NCBI GenBank assembly: GCA_947044405.1
Contig: CAMRHE010000207.1
Span: 630,001-694,000, forward strand
DNA length: 64,000 nucleotides
Origin: Leptodactylus fallax
Taxonomy: Eukaryota > Chordata > Amphibia > Anura > Leptodactylidae
Direction of reading: 5' to 3'
Part shown: positions 21,249-33,862 of the stretch, piece after piece
Layout: every line of letters begins with the position of its first letter
How positions within the stretch are numbered: the stretch's first letter is position 1
Notes under the pieces: generated by a model
Seen by the model: the letters and a program-made list of their open reading frames with translations, nothing else
Databases searched by the model: none
What the model was told of the DNA's origin: nothing
Position numbers and translations under genes: made by a program

Positions 21249-23302
21249 CTTGGCTACAAATATGTACATATCTATAACCATATTACTATGTAAAGATAAT
21301 ATCAGATATTCTTCTGCTTATTTTCAACTTGTGGAGAGTGGTTTTAAGTTGTTAAAATAATATAATGTAATATATAAGATGGGTGTAAGATCTTATATCA
21401 CTTCTATAACTGAATGCATGCAATACTCCAGCTTTGTAATAAATTTTGTATTTCAAGACAGTCCCCTTGTGTTTATGTATGGGGTCACATTTGGTAATAT
21501 ATCAGTATGTAAGATGGCCATACACATTAGTAAATCACTTATTTGCACAACAGCTAAGCCCTCCCCATTGACGTGCACATTTGGCCAAGCATGTATATGT
21601 TACTGAATGGGTAACTGCCAGACCCCTGAGAACAAAAGTTTCAGACTGATATGTTAAACTGCCACCTCCTTCTCCTCTCAAAATATACCAGGAGACAGTC
21701 CAGAGGCCTCCATACTTATTAGATGGTTAGCCAGTCCCATCAAAAATATTGTCATCATATATAAAAAAAAATGAATAAAACTGCAAAAAAATGATCAGGC
21801 ATTATAATTCAAAGATAAAAAAAATTAAAGAAAATGGGGGAAAAGTGCAAAATATAACTACTGTATATAAAACCATATAAGCTTAACCAATATGAATAAA
21901 AGTATAAACATAGAATTGAAGGAAGTTCTGAGGATGAGACTGAAGTTCTGGCTTGCTAACTTATTTTATAAAATACAGTCTTATAGGAGTTTATAATAAT
22001 AATAACTTTATTTAGATAGTGCCAACATATTCCGCAGCACTTTACAAATCAGAGGACACATGAACAGACAATATAAGACATTACAATGTGACAAAGAAAT
22101 AAACATATCAAATAGGAGTGAGGGCCCTGCTCGCAAGAGCTTACAATCTATGAGGAGATAGGGGGACAGAAGAGCTTGTGCAGGTCATGTGAGTTTATCC
22201 TTTAATAGTACATTACAGGGATGATATTACAATCCTAAACTAAAATGCTACACTCCAAAATATTGCAGTCTAAAGCAAAGACAGCTGACTGCTTGCACGT
22301 CTGCTTATCTGGCTTATAAGGGTTGTCTCATGCAGTTAGAAAACCTTGGCTCTGTCTTTTCTTTAGCTCTAAACCTTCAGCCAGATGTCCCTTTAGTAAG
22401 GACCTCCTGCCTCCTGTATCTGCTGGGTGTCTTCCAGGTCCATAGATATTAATCTGTGTTGCCAGTTCAATTTCAGAATCACCAAACTAGATACATTTCC
22501 ATTAATACATTGTACATTCAGCATTTTTCTCGACCAATATAACAGAGGGAAGACTTTAATACATCAGATATTTGTCCCTATTTTCAGATTTTACAGTAGC
22601 GATAATGTGAATACATTAAAGTTTTGGTAATAGCGCCAAATATATATATATTTTTTTACTCTGGTTATTTCAATGCATCTTTCCATGAAGCTCTGTAGAT
22701 TTTGTTCCCCTGCTTTTTGGTGTATTTATATGCAGAGTGAATGCAAGGGGTGGGCGGAGCAGGAAGTCTGCGATATGTAGTTTCAGCCAATAGCTGCAGA
22801 GCACTGAGTGACGTCAGAGGAAAGGGCATTGCTTCTGCTGTACAGATGAGTAACACGCAGTAGAGGTTGTAATTCTAAGTGGCATTAAAGGGGTATTCCC
22901 ATCTGCGCAAGTTATCCCCTATCAGCAGTATAGGCTCAGCCCCCATTGATCTTAAAAATGGGGATTTTTGTCCCCCATTGTGAATGGACAGTGGTTGAGT
23001 GGTGGTTGTGTGGTGGTTGATCAGCGCTGTACTTTGCACCGATCCCTTGTACCTTGGCTATCTACGGCACTACCAATGAAGTTAATTTAATGGAGGAAGG
23101 AAGGAAGACAGCAGAGCTGGCAGTACCAATATGGCTCATTTCTGGCGGGAAGTGTGTATGCCATGTACAGTACATTTAGCAGACATGCCACATGCTACAT
23201 TATTTTTTTCTGATCTGAAGTATTAGAATGTTGCAGCACCTCCTGGCAGGTTCTTCTGGCACCCCAGTTGGGAAGCACTGTCTTAGAGGGTGTCACACAT
23301 TA
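21249..23302. other. Non-coding DNA with one dispersed repeat (about 21995-22185)
   Basis: The part 21995-22185 (GTGCCAACATATTCCGCAG, then GGGCCCTGCTCGCAAGAGC) is a dispersed repeat that shares its first module with the SINE remnant at 2140. Another TTAA-like head (TTAAAGGGGTATTCCCATC) starts at 22884. No gene is supported. Confidence 0.5.
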
Positions 23303-23304
23303 TA

Positions 23305-24350
23305 CAGGTGCATCTCAATAAATTCGAATATCTTTGAGACGTTTATTTATTTCAGTAATTAAATTAAAAAAGTGACCTCCTATATTTTCTAGATTCTTTA
23401 CACACAGAGTCTTCTATTTCAAGTGATTTATTTACATAAATGTTGATTATGGATTACAGGTAATGAAAACCCAAATCTAAGAAATTACAATATTGTATAA
23501 AAGTTCAGTTGTAACGTCTCTGTCGGTTCAGGTCTCTGCGCCACCCTCTGCTCGCGCGCTGCGCCGAAGGAGGTGTGTTCAGTTTGATTCCTTGCGTAGG
23601 TTTCTTGTTGCTCAGTCTGAACACTGTCCTAATACCTCCTGTCTGTAATTGAATTTCAGCCACACCCGCCTCTTGCATCTTTGTTTCTCTCTGCTCCTCT
23701 AATAGTTAATCTCAGCCTTGCCTGTGTGATTGACAGCCTGTCTACCAATCCAGTCTGGGGCAGGTACTGTCTTTCTATAAACAGGTTGTCCGCCCTCACA
23801 TGGTCGCTGGTTATTGCTTCTTGCTTTCTGGCTATTAATCCTTGCTGTTTTTGTTATCTGTATTCCTATTCCTGACCTCTGGCCTTGACTTTTGACTATT
23901 CTCTTGGATTTTGATTCTGTACTGCATTACTCGTCTGTTACCGAACCCATGGCTAGCTGACCATCCTTTTTGTCATTCTTTCTGTCTGCGTTCTGCGTTG
24001 TCACTTATTCAGTGTAGGGACCGGCTCCGAGTTTTCGGCTGTCACCTAGGACAATCAGGCAAGAGGCAGGGCCGGTGGGGGGGTTTTCAGCTTTAGGGCT
24101 CACTGTCTTGTTGTGCCCCTTCCCCAATGGTTCTCCAGCAGCTACTAGGGAATCACTCCTCTAGCGATTCCCTTACATCAGTATTGTAAATTCAGTGTCA
24201 CCTGCCAAGGTTTCCTAAGCCTTTAAATGGTCCCTCAGTCTGGTTCAGTAGGACACACAATCATGGAAGACGCTGATTATGAATTGTATTACTGAATTAC
24301 TGAAATGAATGAACGTTTCAAAGATATTCTAATTTATTGAGATGCTTCTG
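23305..24350. mobile_element. Tc1-type MITE carrying a solo LTR
   Basis: The left end CAGGTGCATCTCAATAAATT follows TA (23303-23304). The right end is the complement with ATTTATTGAGATGCTTCTG before TA (24351-24352). Without the LTR at 23510-24177 and one TCAGT copy the element would be about 370 bp, a non-autonomous Tc1/mariner derivative. The inverted repeats continue about 60 bp inward (AAAGATATTC and TTTCAGTAATT parts). No transposase. Confidence 0.85.
23510..24177. mobile_element. Solo LTR, 668 bp, with 5-bp duplication
   Basis: The sequence begins TGTAACGTC and ends CCCTTACA (TG...CA). It is flanked by the perfect direct repeat TCAGT at 23505-23509 and 24178-24182. A TATAAA lies at 23776-23781. 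This is the signature of an LTR left by recombination between the two LTRs of a retrotransposon. No internal coding region remains, and the superfamily (gypsy or ERV) cannot be decided. Orientation is uncertain but TATAAA suggests plus. Confidence 0.85.
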
Positions 24351-24352
24351 TA

Positions 24353-26960
24353 CATGTACGGTAACTCTTTTGTGTTGCAGCAGTGGATGGAAATTTTTTA
24401 TGGATGTGTTTACTTAATGTGGATTGCAGAAAACTCTTATTTTTTTGTATCTGTGTATAATTCTTTTCTTTTGTTTCCAACAACTAAAAAGCTTGCTCAT
24501 AAGGTGGAGAGAAAAATATTTTGTGAGTTGAAGCTACCAAGCAAATTGCTGGAAACATTGATTGTGTTTAGCAAATAAAACTGACAGCAACGTAAAGGCC
24601 AAATCCCTATTGTCAAGAAAATCTTCATTTTCTTTTTTCTAGAAAAAATGAATAAACTTCAAGTGCCTGTAGTGTAAGCGCTATGTTTAATATAAATATG
24701 ACTCACTAACCCCGGGGGATCTCTATGTGATCAGAAAAACAAGAGCACTGTGGTTATATGAATATTTGACTATACCAGATACCATTCACCTTATAAAATG
24801 TGTCAAGATAAGTGACACAGATGAAGTCTGCCTGGTAGATGCATAATTCTGGATACAGTATACTGTATCAATTAAGGTAAAAATAATTTTGTAATGTTAC
24901 TGAATAGCTTACTGACAGCTTCATTGTGAAGTTATATGCTCCCCTCCTGAGCGCTGTCCTTCTCTGACACACTCAGTGCTTCCTGTATAAATAGGAGGTC
25001 AAACTATACTATGGAAATCAGATCAAGGATCTAATAGACTTGCATTGTGAGTCTGCTGTCCTAACATACAAGAAGTACTTTGTGTATCACTGAAACATAG
25101 AGGTTAGTACTATGGGGAGCACATAACTTCACAATACAGTTGTCATTAAGTTATATGTTAACATTACATCACACTTATTTTCAAATGGGGAGACACATAC
25201 ATATTATTTTACTAGAGTGCTTCTTTAATAACCTGATCTCTCCATCTCTCCATCTCTCCTTCATTCAATGTAAAGCAGTGGTTCACAGCCCATGCCACTG
25301 ATCCATGATATACGCAGCACACAGTAATGCTAGATTAACCTATCAAAGGTTTTCCACATTGTTAGCAAAATCGCTACAAAACTGCAGCATGTGACAAGTC
25401 TTAAAGCAGTATTCCAGTAAGAGCAAGCTACCCAACATCTAAAAGATAGGGGGTAACAAGCTGATGATTATGGGGTGAAACCATTTTTGAATGAAGGGGC
25501 AGCACAGATAGTCACTCCATTAATTTCAATGGGACCACCAGAGATGACTGAGTGCTGTGTTTCGGCTACTTCATTTGTCCCATTGAAATGAATGAAGCGG
25601 CACACACTCTCCCTGTATATAAAGGTGAGGGGTCCTTTGAGCAAAAGTTAAATAAGTCCTTCAGTGCTTGTTAAAATTACCATACTCCTAAGTGCTTGGT
25701 TCTCCCTCATCCCCTTCCCAGTGATTTTGTAGGGCCTATAGAGAGGGACTCCGTGCACAGGTTCTCATCACCCATTAAAATAAGGGGTTGGGTTCCTTTC
25801 TCCAGATGCCCCATAGCAGTTTCACGGGGAACCTCCATGGACTGCCCTTGGGTGGTAGCATAGGTGCAAGATACAGATTAACATCTATTCACACTCCAGG
25901 AGGTGGGTGTTAGACAGACGGTTATATCATAGACCATACAATGATACTTTATATGAGTTTCATTGCAGATAAAAGAACTAATGACTAGAGCTCTCCATTT
26001 GCTTAGTTTACTTTCCTAGAATCCAGCACCTGAATGGTCACAATTATCAGGATTGCTATATTTGTTACACTACGCTTGGCATGCAGGAGTAAATGGCTGT
26101 CATGGGCCGAGCAAACATTTTCTAGGCAGAATCTATTTTCTCTGTGCTGAACAAAGATTTTTTTTAAGCCAGATTTATGATTGAATGTAGCATGACTGCA
26201 ATATTTTATTAATGGCTTTTAATTTCATTGCTGCATGTAAATAGCAGATTGATATTACGCTTTTTTTTTCCTTTAAATGGAACCACAGCTATTTTTATAT
26301 TGAAGTATGATGTCCAAATATAATTAGAATTTGCATCTCACTGACTTCTAATTCCAGAATAATCTGCATTTGGTTGCATACTTCTTCATATAATACAAAT
26401 ATAATGAATACTGAAGCAGAAATGGAAAACACCAGTATGTACCAATATACCCCCTACTGTACAAAATGAGGATCTATTTCAGTGACCACATGAAAGCAGT
26501 TATAGGCCATTAAAGGTTGATTTCTAATACAACTTTGTTGCCTGCAAATATCTGTATTATTTTTTTTTTTAGATTGTACAAAGCAATTGCTCTTCTTTGG
26601 CTATTCCTGTCCTGGTTTTAGACACTGGCTTGTGTATTATTCTCTCTGCCCACCATGTTTGGTCTTTGCTTACAAGTATACCTTTTTCCTAAGACCTTAT
26701 TCTTGGGTTGTAACCTAGGTCCCAAGCCACCAAGTCCATCCTTCCTTTCTGCGGGCTCTCGGGAATACCTCAGGGTAGCCTCTGCGAGCCAATATGGTGT
26801 TGGGTTATCGGCAGCTTATTTATTTGCTGTCTGGTGATCATATTATTTACCTGTAGCTTATTGGGTGTCACTTAACCATTCCTGTTCCATTTTTAGTAAT
26901 TTTTAAATTTTTTTTTTTTTTTTTAGAAGCTGGGTAACCCCTTTAACTTTCCTGGAATTT
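24353..26960. other. AT-rich DNA; one foldback; otherwise no feature
   Basis: Around 24895-25160 two arms (ATTGTGAAGTTATATGCTCC and its near complement at about 25114-25135) form a foldback of unknown class. The part 26060-26420 is AT-rich, appears unique and contains no repeat I know. No exon found. Confidence 0.45.
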
Positions 26961-27162
26961 ACACGTTGCGGAAACGCAGCTTTTTTTGTTGCAGATTTCA
27001 TTGCGTTTTTTTGAACCAGAGCCAGGAATGGCTACAAAAGGAATATATAAGAAGCTCTTATACTTCTACCTTCTGCTCAATCCACTCCTGGCTTTGGCTC
27101 AAAAAAAGGCAACAAAATCTGTAACAAAAAAACCTGCGTCTCCGCAATGTGCGGCCTTAGCC
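26961..27162. mobile_element. MITE type 1, left-truncated
   Basis: Palindromic with GTTGCGGAAACGCAG at left and CTGCGTCTCCGCAATG at right. The right end continues to GCGGCCTTAGCC. The left terminal bases are missing, so the duplication cannot be read. Non-coding. Confidence 0.65.
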
Positions 27163-29469
27163 TAGAAGACTTATATTATATGGTCATCAATATAAGCACT
27201 GTTCATCATGTCTTCACAACTAAAATCTTATCTTAAGGCAAGCATTCGTCTTTTTTCATGCCGCCACAAGGTATACTATACTGTATAGAAGTATGTTCTT
27301 GCTTGTTCACCAAGTAAAATAAATAACTCCAAAGCCTTGATGTATAACCAGCTGTCACTCTGACAAAAAGAACGCAGCACCATTTACTCAAGCAACTTAC
27401 CCCGACTCACCATGTGAGTTTTACTAAAGCAGCTGCCGGGCTGAACAGTTTCTGCCATGGCTAAAAATATGTATAGCGCATTTCATGGTGCAGACTTTGT
27501 ATGTCCATCAGCTGATGAATTTGCAGGGCTGCCCCAGCATCATCTCAGTATGTTTTATGGAAGGCTATGAGGATCGATCATGAGCGTTTCACCTCCTGAC
27601 ACTGAGGGCCGCAGAGGTAGAAATATCAGCTAAATTATGGTAGCAGCAGCTGTGATTCACACAGTAATAATTCGCCTTAAGAGGACCGGTGACATCATAA
27701 AACACAGTTGCGTCCCAAGGGCAGTGGATCTGTCAGTGTCACTGGATCCTTGCTGATGAGAGCAAGCTCCTCTAAACACAATGCTTTATACACTAGGGAA
27801 CTGAATAGGTACTGGCTGCTGGCCCAATCCAGAAATCAGACCATCTGTATTCCTCTCCTGGTTGCATTGCAGATTGCAATCCTTGTCTCATTTGTGAAAG
27901 TGGACAACTGTCAAACACCATAAAACTGGAACGGTTATTGAGTGTGGACAGACACTGTGCTCGGCCGCCAGATAGTAGTATAAATCAATAAAACAGGAAA
28001 AGAGAAGTGAAAAGGATAGTAAAGTGAGTGGTTATGTATACCCCATCTCAGAGTCCACGACAAAATCATTTAAAAAAACTCATCATTTTTGTATTTTTTT
28101 TACTTCCATATTTGCAGTTTTAGTTGTACTGTCTGGTCTGAAGTGTGTCCTTCCCTACATAATGTCAGCAGACAGCATAGAAGTATTCCTATAGAATAAC
28201 AGCCATTTTCAGTAACAAATATATCAATTGTATTGACTGTGGTGGACTAGTATACAACCAGACCCAAGTCATGTTTAGAATATAAAGAGAATGGGGCTAT
28301 GTTTCAATACCCCAAGCAATCACTGGACAAAGGTGGAATTGTCTCATGGAAAAAATCAGCAATGCTTTTCTAATCTTATACATTCGCTGTAAAGAACTAT
28401 ACTTGGAAGCAAACTCTTCTGTCCAATGGTGCAGAATTTTGCAAAGAGTACCTTTACAAATCTAGGATGCAGGAATCAGACTAGAACTGCCTAAAACTGA
28501 TCTATTTTCTAGTAAAACATAAAACATGGAACATGCAGCATTAAATAAGAAGAGATCGAGGCACCATCTTGAATGGATCAAGTTGGAATCCACCCCAAAC
28601 TTTCCATGTGCATATGATACTGAGTTGGAGCATTATTTTTGAGCATGTAATGACCTATGTTGTACTGTGATGTGATACATTACCACTTAGATGAAGGAAA
28701 TTGCCATGCCAGCCAACCCCTCCTGGTGTCTGAAGACAACACCTTTCCATATACCCTACTAAGACATATGGACATCATGGATGGTGGTCGCACGCTTGTG
28801 ACTTCCATTTACTAGCCAAGGAAGACACAAAGAGGACCCATCCCTTCCATTTATTACATTTTCAGCCATTTATTCAAATGGTCACAATGCAATACTACAT
28901 TTCCCTTGTAGTGACGTCTGTCTATAGTATCTACATTCTACATTTGTACTTGAGGGGTACAAGAAACTTAAAGAGGTTGTACAAAAATCTTGACTGATAT
29001 GATCAGTGGGATTGATGACAATGGGGGATCTGTGTCAATCCATAAGAATGGAACATGCATGCTGATGCTCCATTCATCTGCATGGGATTGAGATGAGAAG
29101 GCAAGTACAGAGCTCTGCTGTCCCCAGCAGTCCCATAGAGATGAATGGAGCCGCAGAGTACATGCTTATTTATTGCTCCATTTGTGCAAGGCAATACAGG
29201 GCCCCAAATTTCATGACCCAGCGGTCAGAACCCCAATAACCAGACACTTATTACCTATGCTATGGAAAGGTGATAAGTTTAAGGTGTTTTCCAGGTTGAA
29301 ATCCCAGGGTTAGTGGGGGGGGTACGTTGTTTCCTCTTGTTTGCAAGTGCTAAACTCAGGTGACCACTCTGGCCAAAAACTGGCTTCAGTAGTCACAGCA
29401 GTGTGGGGTATTGATGACATAGCAGTGATGTCACTAGTGACACACATGTGACGGAGGTAACGGGGAAGT
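27163..29469. other. Non-coding, partly unique DNA
   Basis: No gene or element boundary is supported. The region 27190-27900 shows no repeat that I recognise. Confidence 0.45.
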
Positions 29470-29511
29470 GTGAGTGAGTGAGTGAGTGAGTGAGTGAGTG
29501 AGTGAGTGAGT
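29470..29511. repeat. (TGAG)n microsatellite
   Basis: About ten uninterrupted TGAG tetranucleotides. Confidence 0.97.
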
Positions 29512-29544
29512 ATCTCTTTATTAATCCATCCCTGGTCATTCATG

Positions 29545-30760
29545 GTTTATTTCCATTTTTCCCTCCCCACATTCCAAGAGCCATCATTTTTTAATTTTTC
29601 AGTTCACAGAGTCACATGATGGCTTATTGTTTGCGAAACAAATTGTACTTTGTAATGTACCATTCACTATCCTGTACAATGTACTGGGAATCTGGAAAAA
29701 AATTCTGAATGAGATGGAATTGAAAAAAACGCATTTGCGACAATTTCTTATGGGTTTAATTTTCACGGCATTCACTATGTGGTAAAAATGACATGTTATC
29801 TGTATTCTGCGGGTCAGTACGATCATGTTGATACCAAATTTATATAGTATTTGTAATGTTTTGATACCTTTTATAAAATTAAAAACTTTGCAAAAGGGAA
29901 CTTTTTTTGTGTTGCCATATTGTGACACCTGTAACTTTTTTATATTTATGTGTATGGAGCTGGGTATGGTGTCTTTTATGCGGGATAAGATGACGTTATT
30001 ATTGATACCATTTTGGGGAAGGTCTGATGGTTTGATCTCTTTTTATTCCATTTTTTATAGGAGGCAAAGTATTGAAAAAACAGCCATTTTGCTATTTTGA
30101 TTTTTACGCCGTTCACCGTATGGGATAAATGTTTTTATATTTTAATAGTTTGAGCTTTTTTGAGCACAGGGACACCTAAAGTGTTTATGTTTATTATTGT
30201 TTATTTATTTTTATATGTGATCTAGGGAAAGGGGGGAGGTTAAACTTTTATATGTTTTGTGCTTTTTTTTTACCCTTTTAAAAACTTTTTTCTTTTACTT
30301 TTATTTTCAGACCCCCTAGGGACCTTGCACCCTAGAGGGTTTGATCGCTCACACTATACACTGCAATACTAATGTATTGCAATGTATAGTAAAATACATT
30401 GCTTTCTATTGCCTATGGCAGCGTGTAATAGAACTAATGTAATGACAAGCCTGGAAGCCTTCAATAGGTTCCCAGCTGTTATGGCAACCAATCGCCGCCC
30501 TCTGGAACGTCCATGAAAAGATGGCAGAACCCATACCGCCTTCGCAGTTTAGATGCCGCGGTTGCATTTAACTGCGGCATCTAAGGTGTTGACTGCGTTG
30601 ACTAATTGTCGGCACCGATTGCAGCTGTTAGTGGCGGGTGCAGACTGTATTGTACAGCCGGCATCCGCCATGTATGGAGAGGTCTCAGCTCCTGAGCCCA
30701 CTCCATACACCCCTTCATGCCTAATCACGTACATGTACGTGATTTTGCGTGGAGATCATG
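29545..30760 (-). repeat. TTAA-family long non-coding repeat, minus orientation
   Basis: From the CATTCCAAGAGCCATCAT phrase through GCGGGTCAGTACGATCATG and TTCACCGTATGGGATAAATG to the GC-richer head near 30500-30740 (ACGTACATGTACGTGATTTT). The order is the reverse of the plus-strand copy at 53823-58019. A short inverted pair, ATTGCAATG-type around CACTATACACTGCAATAC, lies near 30351-30390. Open frames are incidental. Exact termini were not found. Confidence 0.6.
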
Positions 30761-33433
30761 CTATAAACAATGCTGTGTACCAGTTTTGTCTCTTGTAAAG
30801 CCAAAGGTTGGTCTTAGTTGGTAGGACCGACATGACAAGTGTCGGCTTTGACTATCCCTCTAGTGCTGTACAGGACTCTCATAAACTACACTAGACAACG
30901 TAATTTGCAAGCCACAGACCCACAAAGTAATGTTTTATTAGTAGAAGGGAGAATTTACAGCTATGATCTGATATAAAAATATAAAAGGACATTATTTTTA
31001 CCAGCGAATCTTATACGAAGACTAAAGGTTATATATCAATAGTGCTACATGTAATGAAAAAATGAAAATAATTGAAGCTTCTTTCATGCGACAGGAAAAA
31101 TGAAATGAAAGAATGGCTTGCGGGGGTCTATGTCATAAAAGTTTTTGTATTTGGTTAAAATAGACACCAAGAGCTGTGGCAATGTACAGCGTTCAGATCA
31201 ATCCATCTCGATGAACAATGAGCATAAAGCAGAAGTTCTGTTATCTCAGGCAGACAATAGGGATGGTGTATTGTTATCGAGCAGAAGAATACTGAGCCTA
31301 GATGTACTCCTGGTGAAAAGAAGTCTTTCATGTGACAAACATGACAAAGCAATTCGCTCATTGCGTGATGACTTTACAATATTAGTGTTCAGATTTGTGT
31401 GGTCCACATGTTCTACATTGATGCCGATAGGTTGTACCCAATTTTAAGTCTTGGTCCATATTACAGGGCATAGAACCATGACAGACATAGCAGCTGCTAT
31501 TGGGCACAATACTGAGGGGACTATTCAGATGTCAAAATGTTGATAAGACCACCCTCTTATCCAGACCTGATAGCTTGACTAACACATTTTCACTTCAACC
31601 ATATATTATAGATAATTGACATCTTTTTTGAGAAGACCACCCTTTAGAAGATCGCCTTTCAATGCAATTTTGGTTGTAAATATGAAGGAGACTTCATTGT
31701 ACATGGCACTACTATCCATCCTATGACTGCCCCTAAAGTAAAAGTAGTCATTTCTCCAGTAAGTTCATTTTACTGTTAACTAGGCAATGGGGGCCATTCC
31801 AGACAGTACTGTGAGCCCATATTCTACTTATACCCCTGCAGTGACCATACTACAGGGACACATACAAAAGCATTTGGGAAGTAATAAGTCTTGAAGTATG
31901 GGATTTCACAAACAGGAATGAAGTATATTCAGATGTAGCAAGCACAAAAAAAACATCTGGTGCTCTTCACAATTTACGTAGCGTTCCCCCATGCTATGAA
32001 AATATTGCAGGAGTGCTACATTGACGGTATACTGCACCATAGTCGTTACTTTGGTGTTTGCTATATTTGTACTTGGACCATAACAGTTATGATATAATGG
32101 GAAATATCTGCTTGTAAGGCTCGTGTGTATTTATGGGTCAATGAGTAAGCGACATGGACAGCACATGATTGGTATCCATGTGGTGTCCATACCCTTCATG
32201 GACCCATACATTTCAATGAATGAGCCTGGACTGAAAAATGGATATGAATAGGACCTATCATGAGTTTTTCCTCTGGGGTCAAGGTCCTGTTATAATCATT
32301 TGTATGGGGCCATAAAAAAGAATGGGTCAGTGTGCTATCCATGAAAAACATGGATAGCACACGGTCATGTGCATGTAGCCTTAATCTGTTAATATTTATT
32401 TATGGGTTACTACTCTTTTACTATGGAACTGAGGGTACTATACAAAGACTGATCTGTTGGTTCAGCTTCCTTCTTATATCTGTTTCCCTTCTTCTACCCT
32501 CCATTACCAGTTGATATAGAACCTCAACAGCTGACTCAGGAGCAATGGAGCAGTAAGCAGGCAGCGCTGTTCTCTGTGTAATGGTGAAACTGAGTCACTG
32601 CAGCTTAGCTCCTATTCAAGTGAAATGGAGCTGATGTGCAGTACCTGGTGTGGCCACTATACAGAGTACGGAGCTGTTTGCTTCCTGCTTCATTCTTCAT
32701 ATCGGCTGCTGAGAACAGCTGATCGGTGAGAGGCTGATGTAGGATTCTATCTACTCAACAATCCTGGGTCTTCTTTGCCACATGTTTCACTTCATAATGT
32801 GCCATATTTTTTCTATTGTTGTGATGTATGAAGTATGTGATTTAGCATATACTGCTTAGCATTGATAGAACCTTTGAAGATTTGTGAGCTGTCCATGCCA
32901 TATGTAGTAATGCAGCCCCATACCAGACCAAGTGTACACTGCATACAAGCTGAATGGTCATTCTCCTCTTAAGTCCGCAGAACATGGCATCCATGGTTTC
33001 CATATAGAATTTAAAATTGTGAATCATCTGAAGGCAGAAGTTTTCCATTTTGCCTAATACCCAGAGAAGAAAGCTGTGTTTCTGGGTTGTGATGATTTAT
33101 GGCTTCTTTGCATGATAGAGCTTTAACTTGCATTTGTGGATGGCATGGTGAATCGTGTTCACAGACAATGGTTTTTGGATTTTGCCTCTCTAACATGCTC
33201 TTTTTATACATAGTCATGTGAAAATTGACCCTCCAGCTGTTTTTCATTAGTACCACTTACTTTTCCAGCCTTTTGTTAACTCTGACCCAACTTTTTTGAA
33301 GATGTGTTTCTAAATGAGTTCATTTTTTCAACACCTTTTGGTATGTCTTCTATTGTGAATAAAATATGGTTATATGAGATTTCCAAATCATTGCATTCTT
33401 GTTTTCTTTCATCTTCCCAACTTTTTCAGAATT
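30761..33433. other. Non-coding DNA, no supported gene
   Basis: A dispersed repeat containing GTGTGCTATCCATG and its nearby complement CATGGATAGCACAC lies at about 32330-32365. Otherwise nothing recognisable. Confidence 0.45.
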
Positions 33434-33541
33434 GAGGTTATACAAGCACCATACAGATATTGCCCTTGGGTGGATTCAAACCCAGGACCCCAGAGCTATA
33501 CCCCAACAGTGCTAACCAATGAGCCACTGTGTTACTGCTAT
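33434..33541 (-). repeat. tRNA-derived SINE head
   Basis: On the minus strand the order is ACACAGTGGCTCATTGGTTA (A-box region) and then TGGGTTTGAATCC (B-box), a tRNA-like polymerase III promoter. It ends in a short V-SINE-like tail. It belongs to the same family as the remnant at 2140-2345, which keeps the opposite half. Confidence 0.7.
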
Positions 33542-33633
33542 GTGATTTGTGTGTAATGATAGCAACAAATCACAAACAAATTATGCAAAAAAAAAATGCA
33601 AATATACCTTTTTTGCATAAATTGAAGAGACCC

Positions 33634-33844
33634 CATTACCTTTAAGATGTTTTTTTATGGTCCCGTATATTTGGGCCTTCTGTTATTCTGTTATTGTATT
33701 GTGCTCCACAGCGTTAGTTTGGGTCTTACCTCAAGCTTCTTGTTTACAGGCAAGGCCTGCGTGCCTTCGCGTCATTTGTTTGCTCGCACTGTTTTTGTCC
33801 TTTTTCCATTGTACTTAAAAAATCTTTAATAAACTTTGAATAAA
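33634..33844 (+). mobile_element. 5'-truncated LINE 3' end with 17-bp duplication
   Basis: The direct repeat ATAAATTGAAGAGACCC occurs at 33617-33633 and again at 33846-33862. The insert ends with an AATAAA signal (33828-33833) and TTTGAATAAAC. Target-site duplication plus 5' truncation is the mark of LINE reverse transcription at the target. The 3' terminal AATAAACTTTGAAT is shared with 59952-60449, so both belong to one LINE family (probably L1-like). Confidence 0.88.
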
Positions 33845-33862
33845 CATAAATTGAAGAGACCC

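Noticed and set aside
33434..33541. Functional tRNA gene
   Set aside because: A- and B-box-like segments exist but no cloverleaf or anticodon arm can be folded. It is a SINE head.
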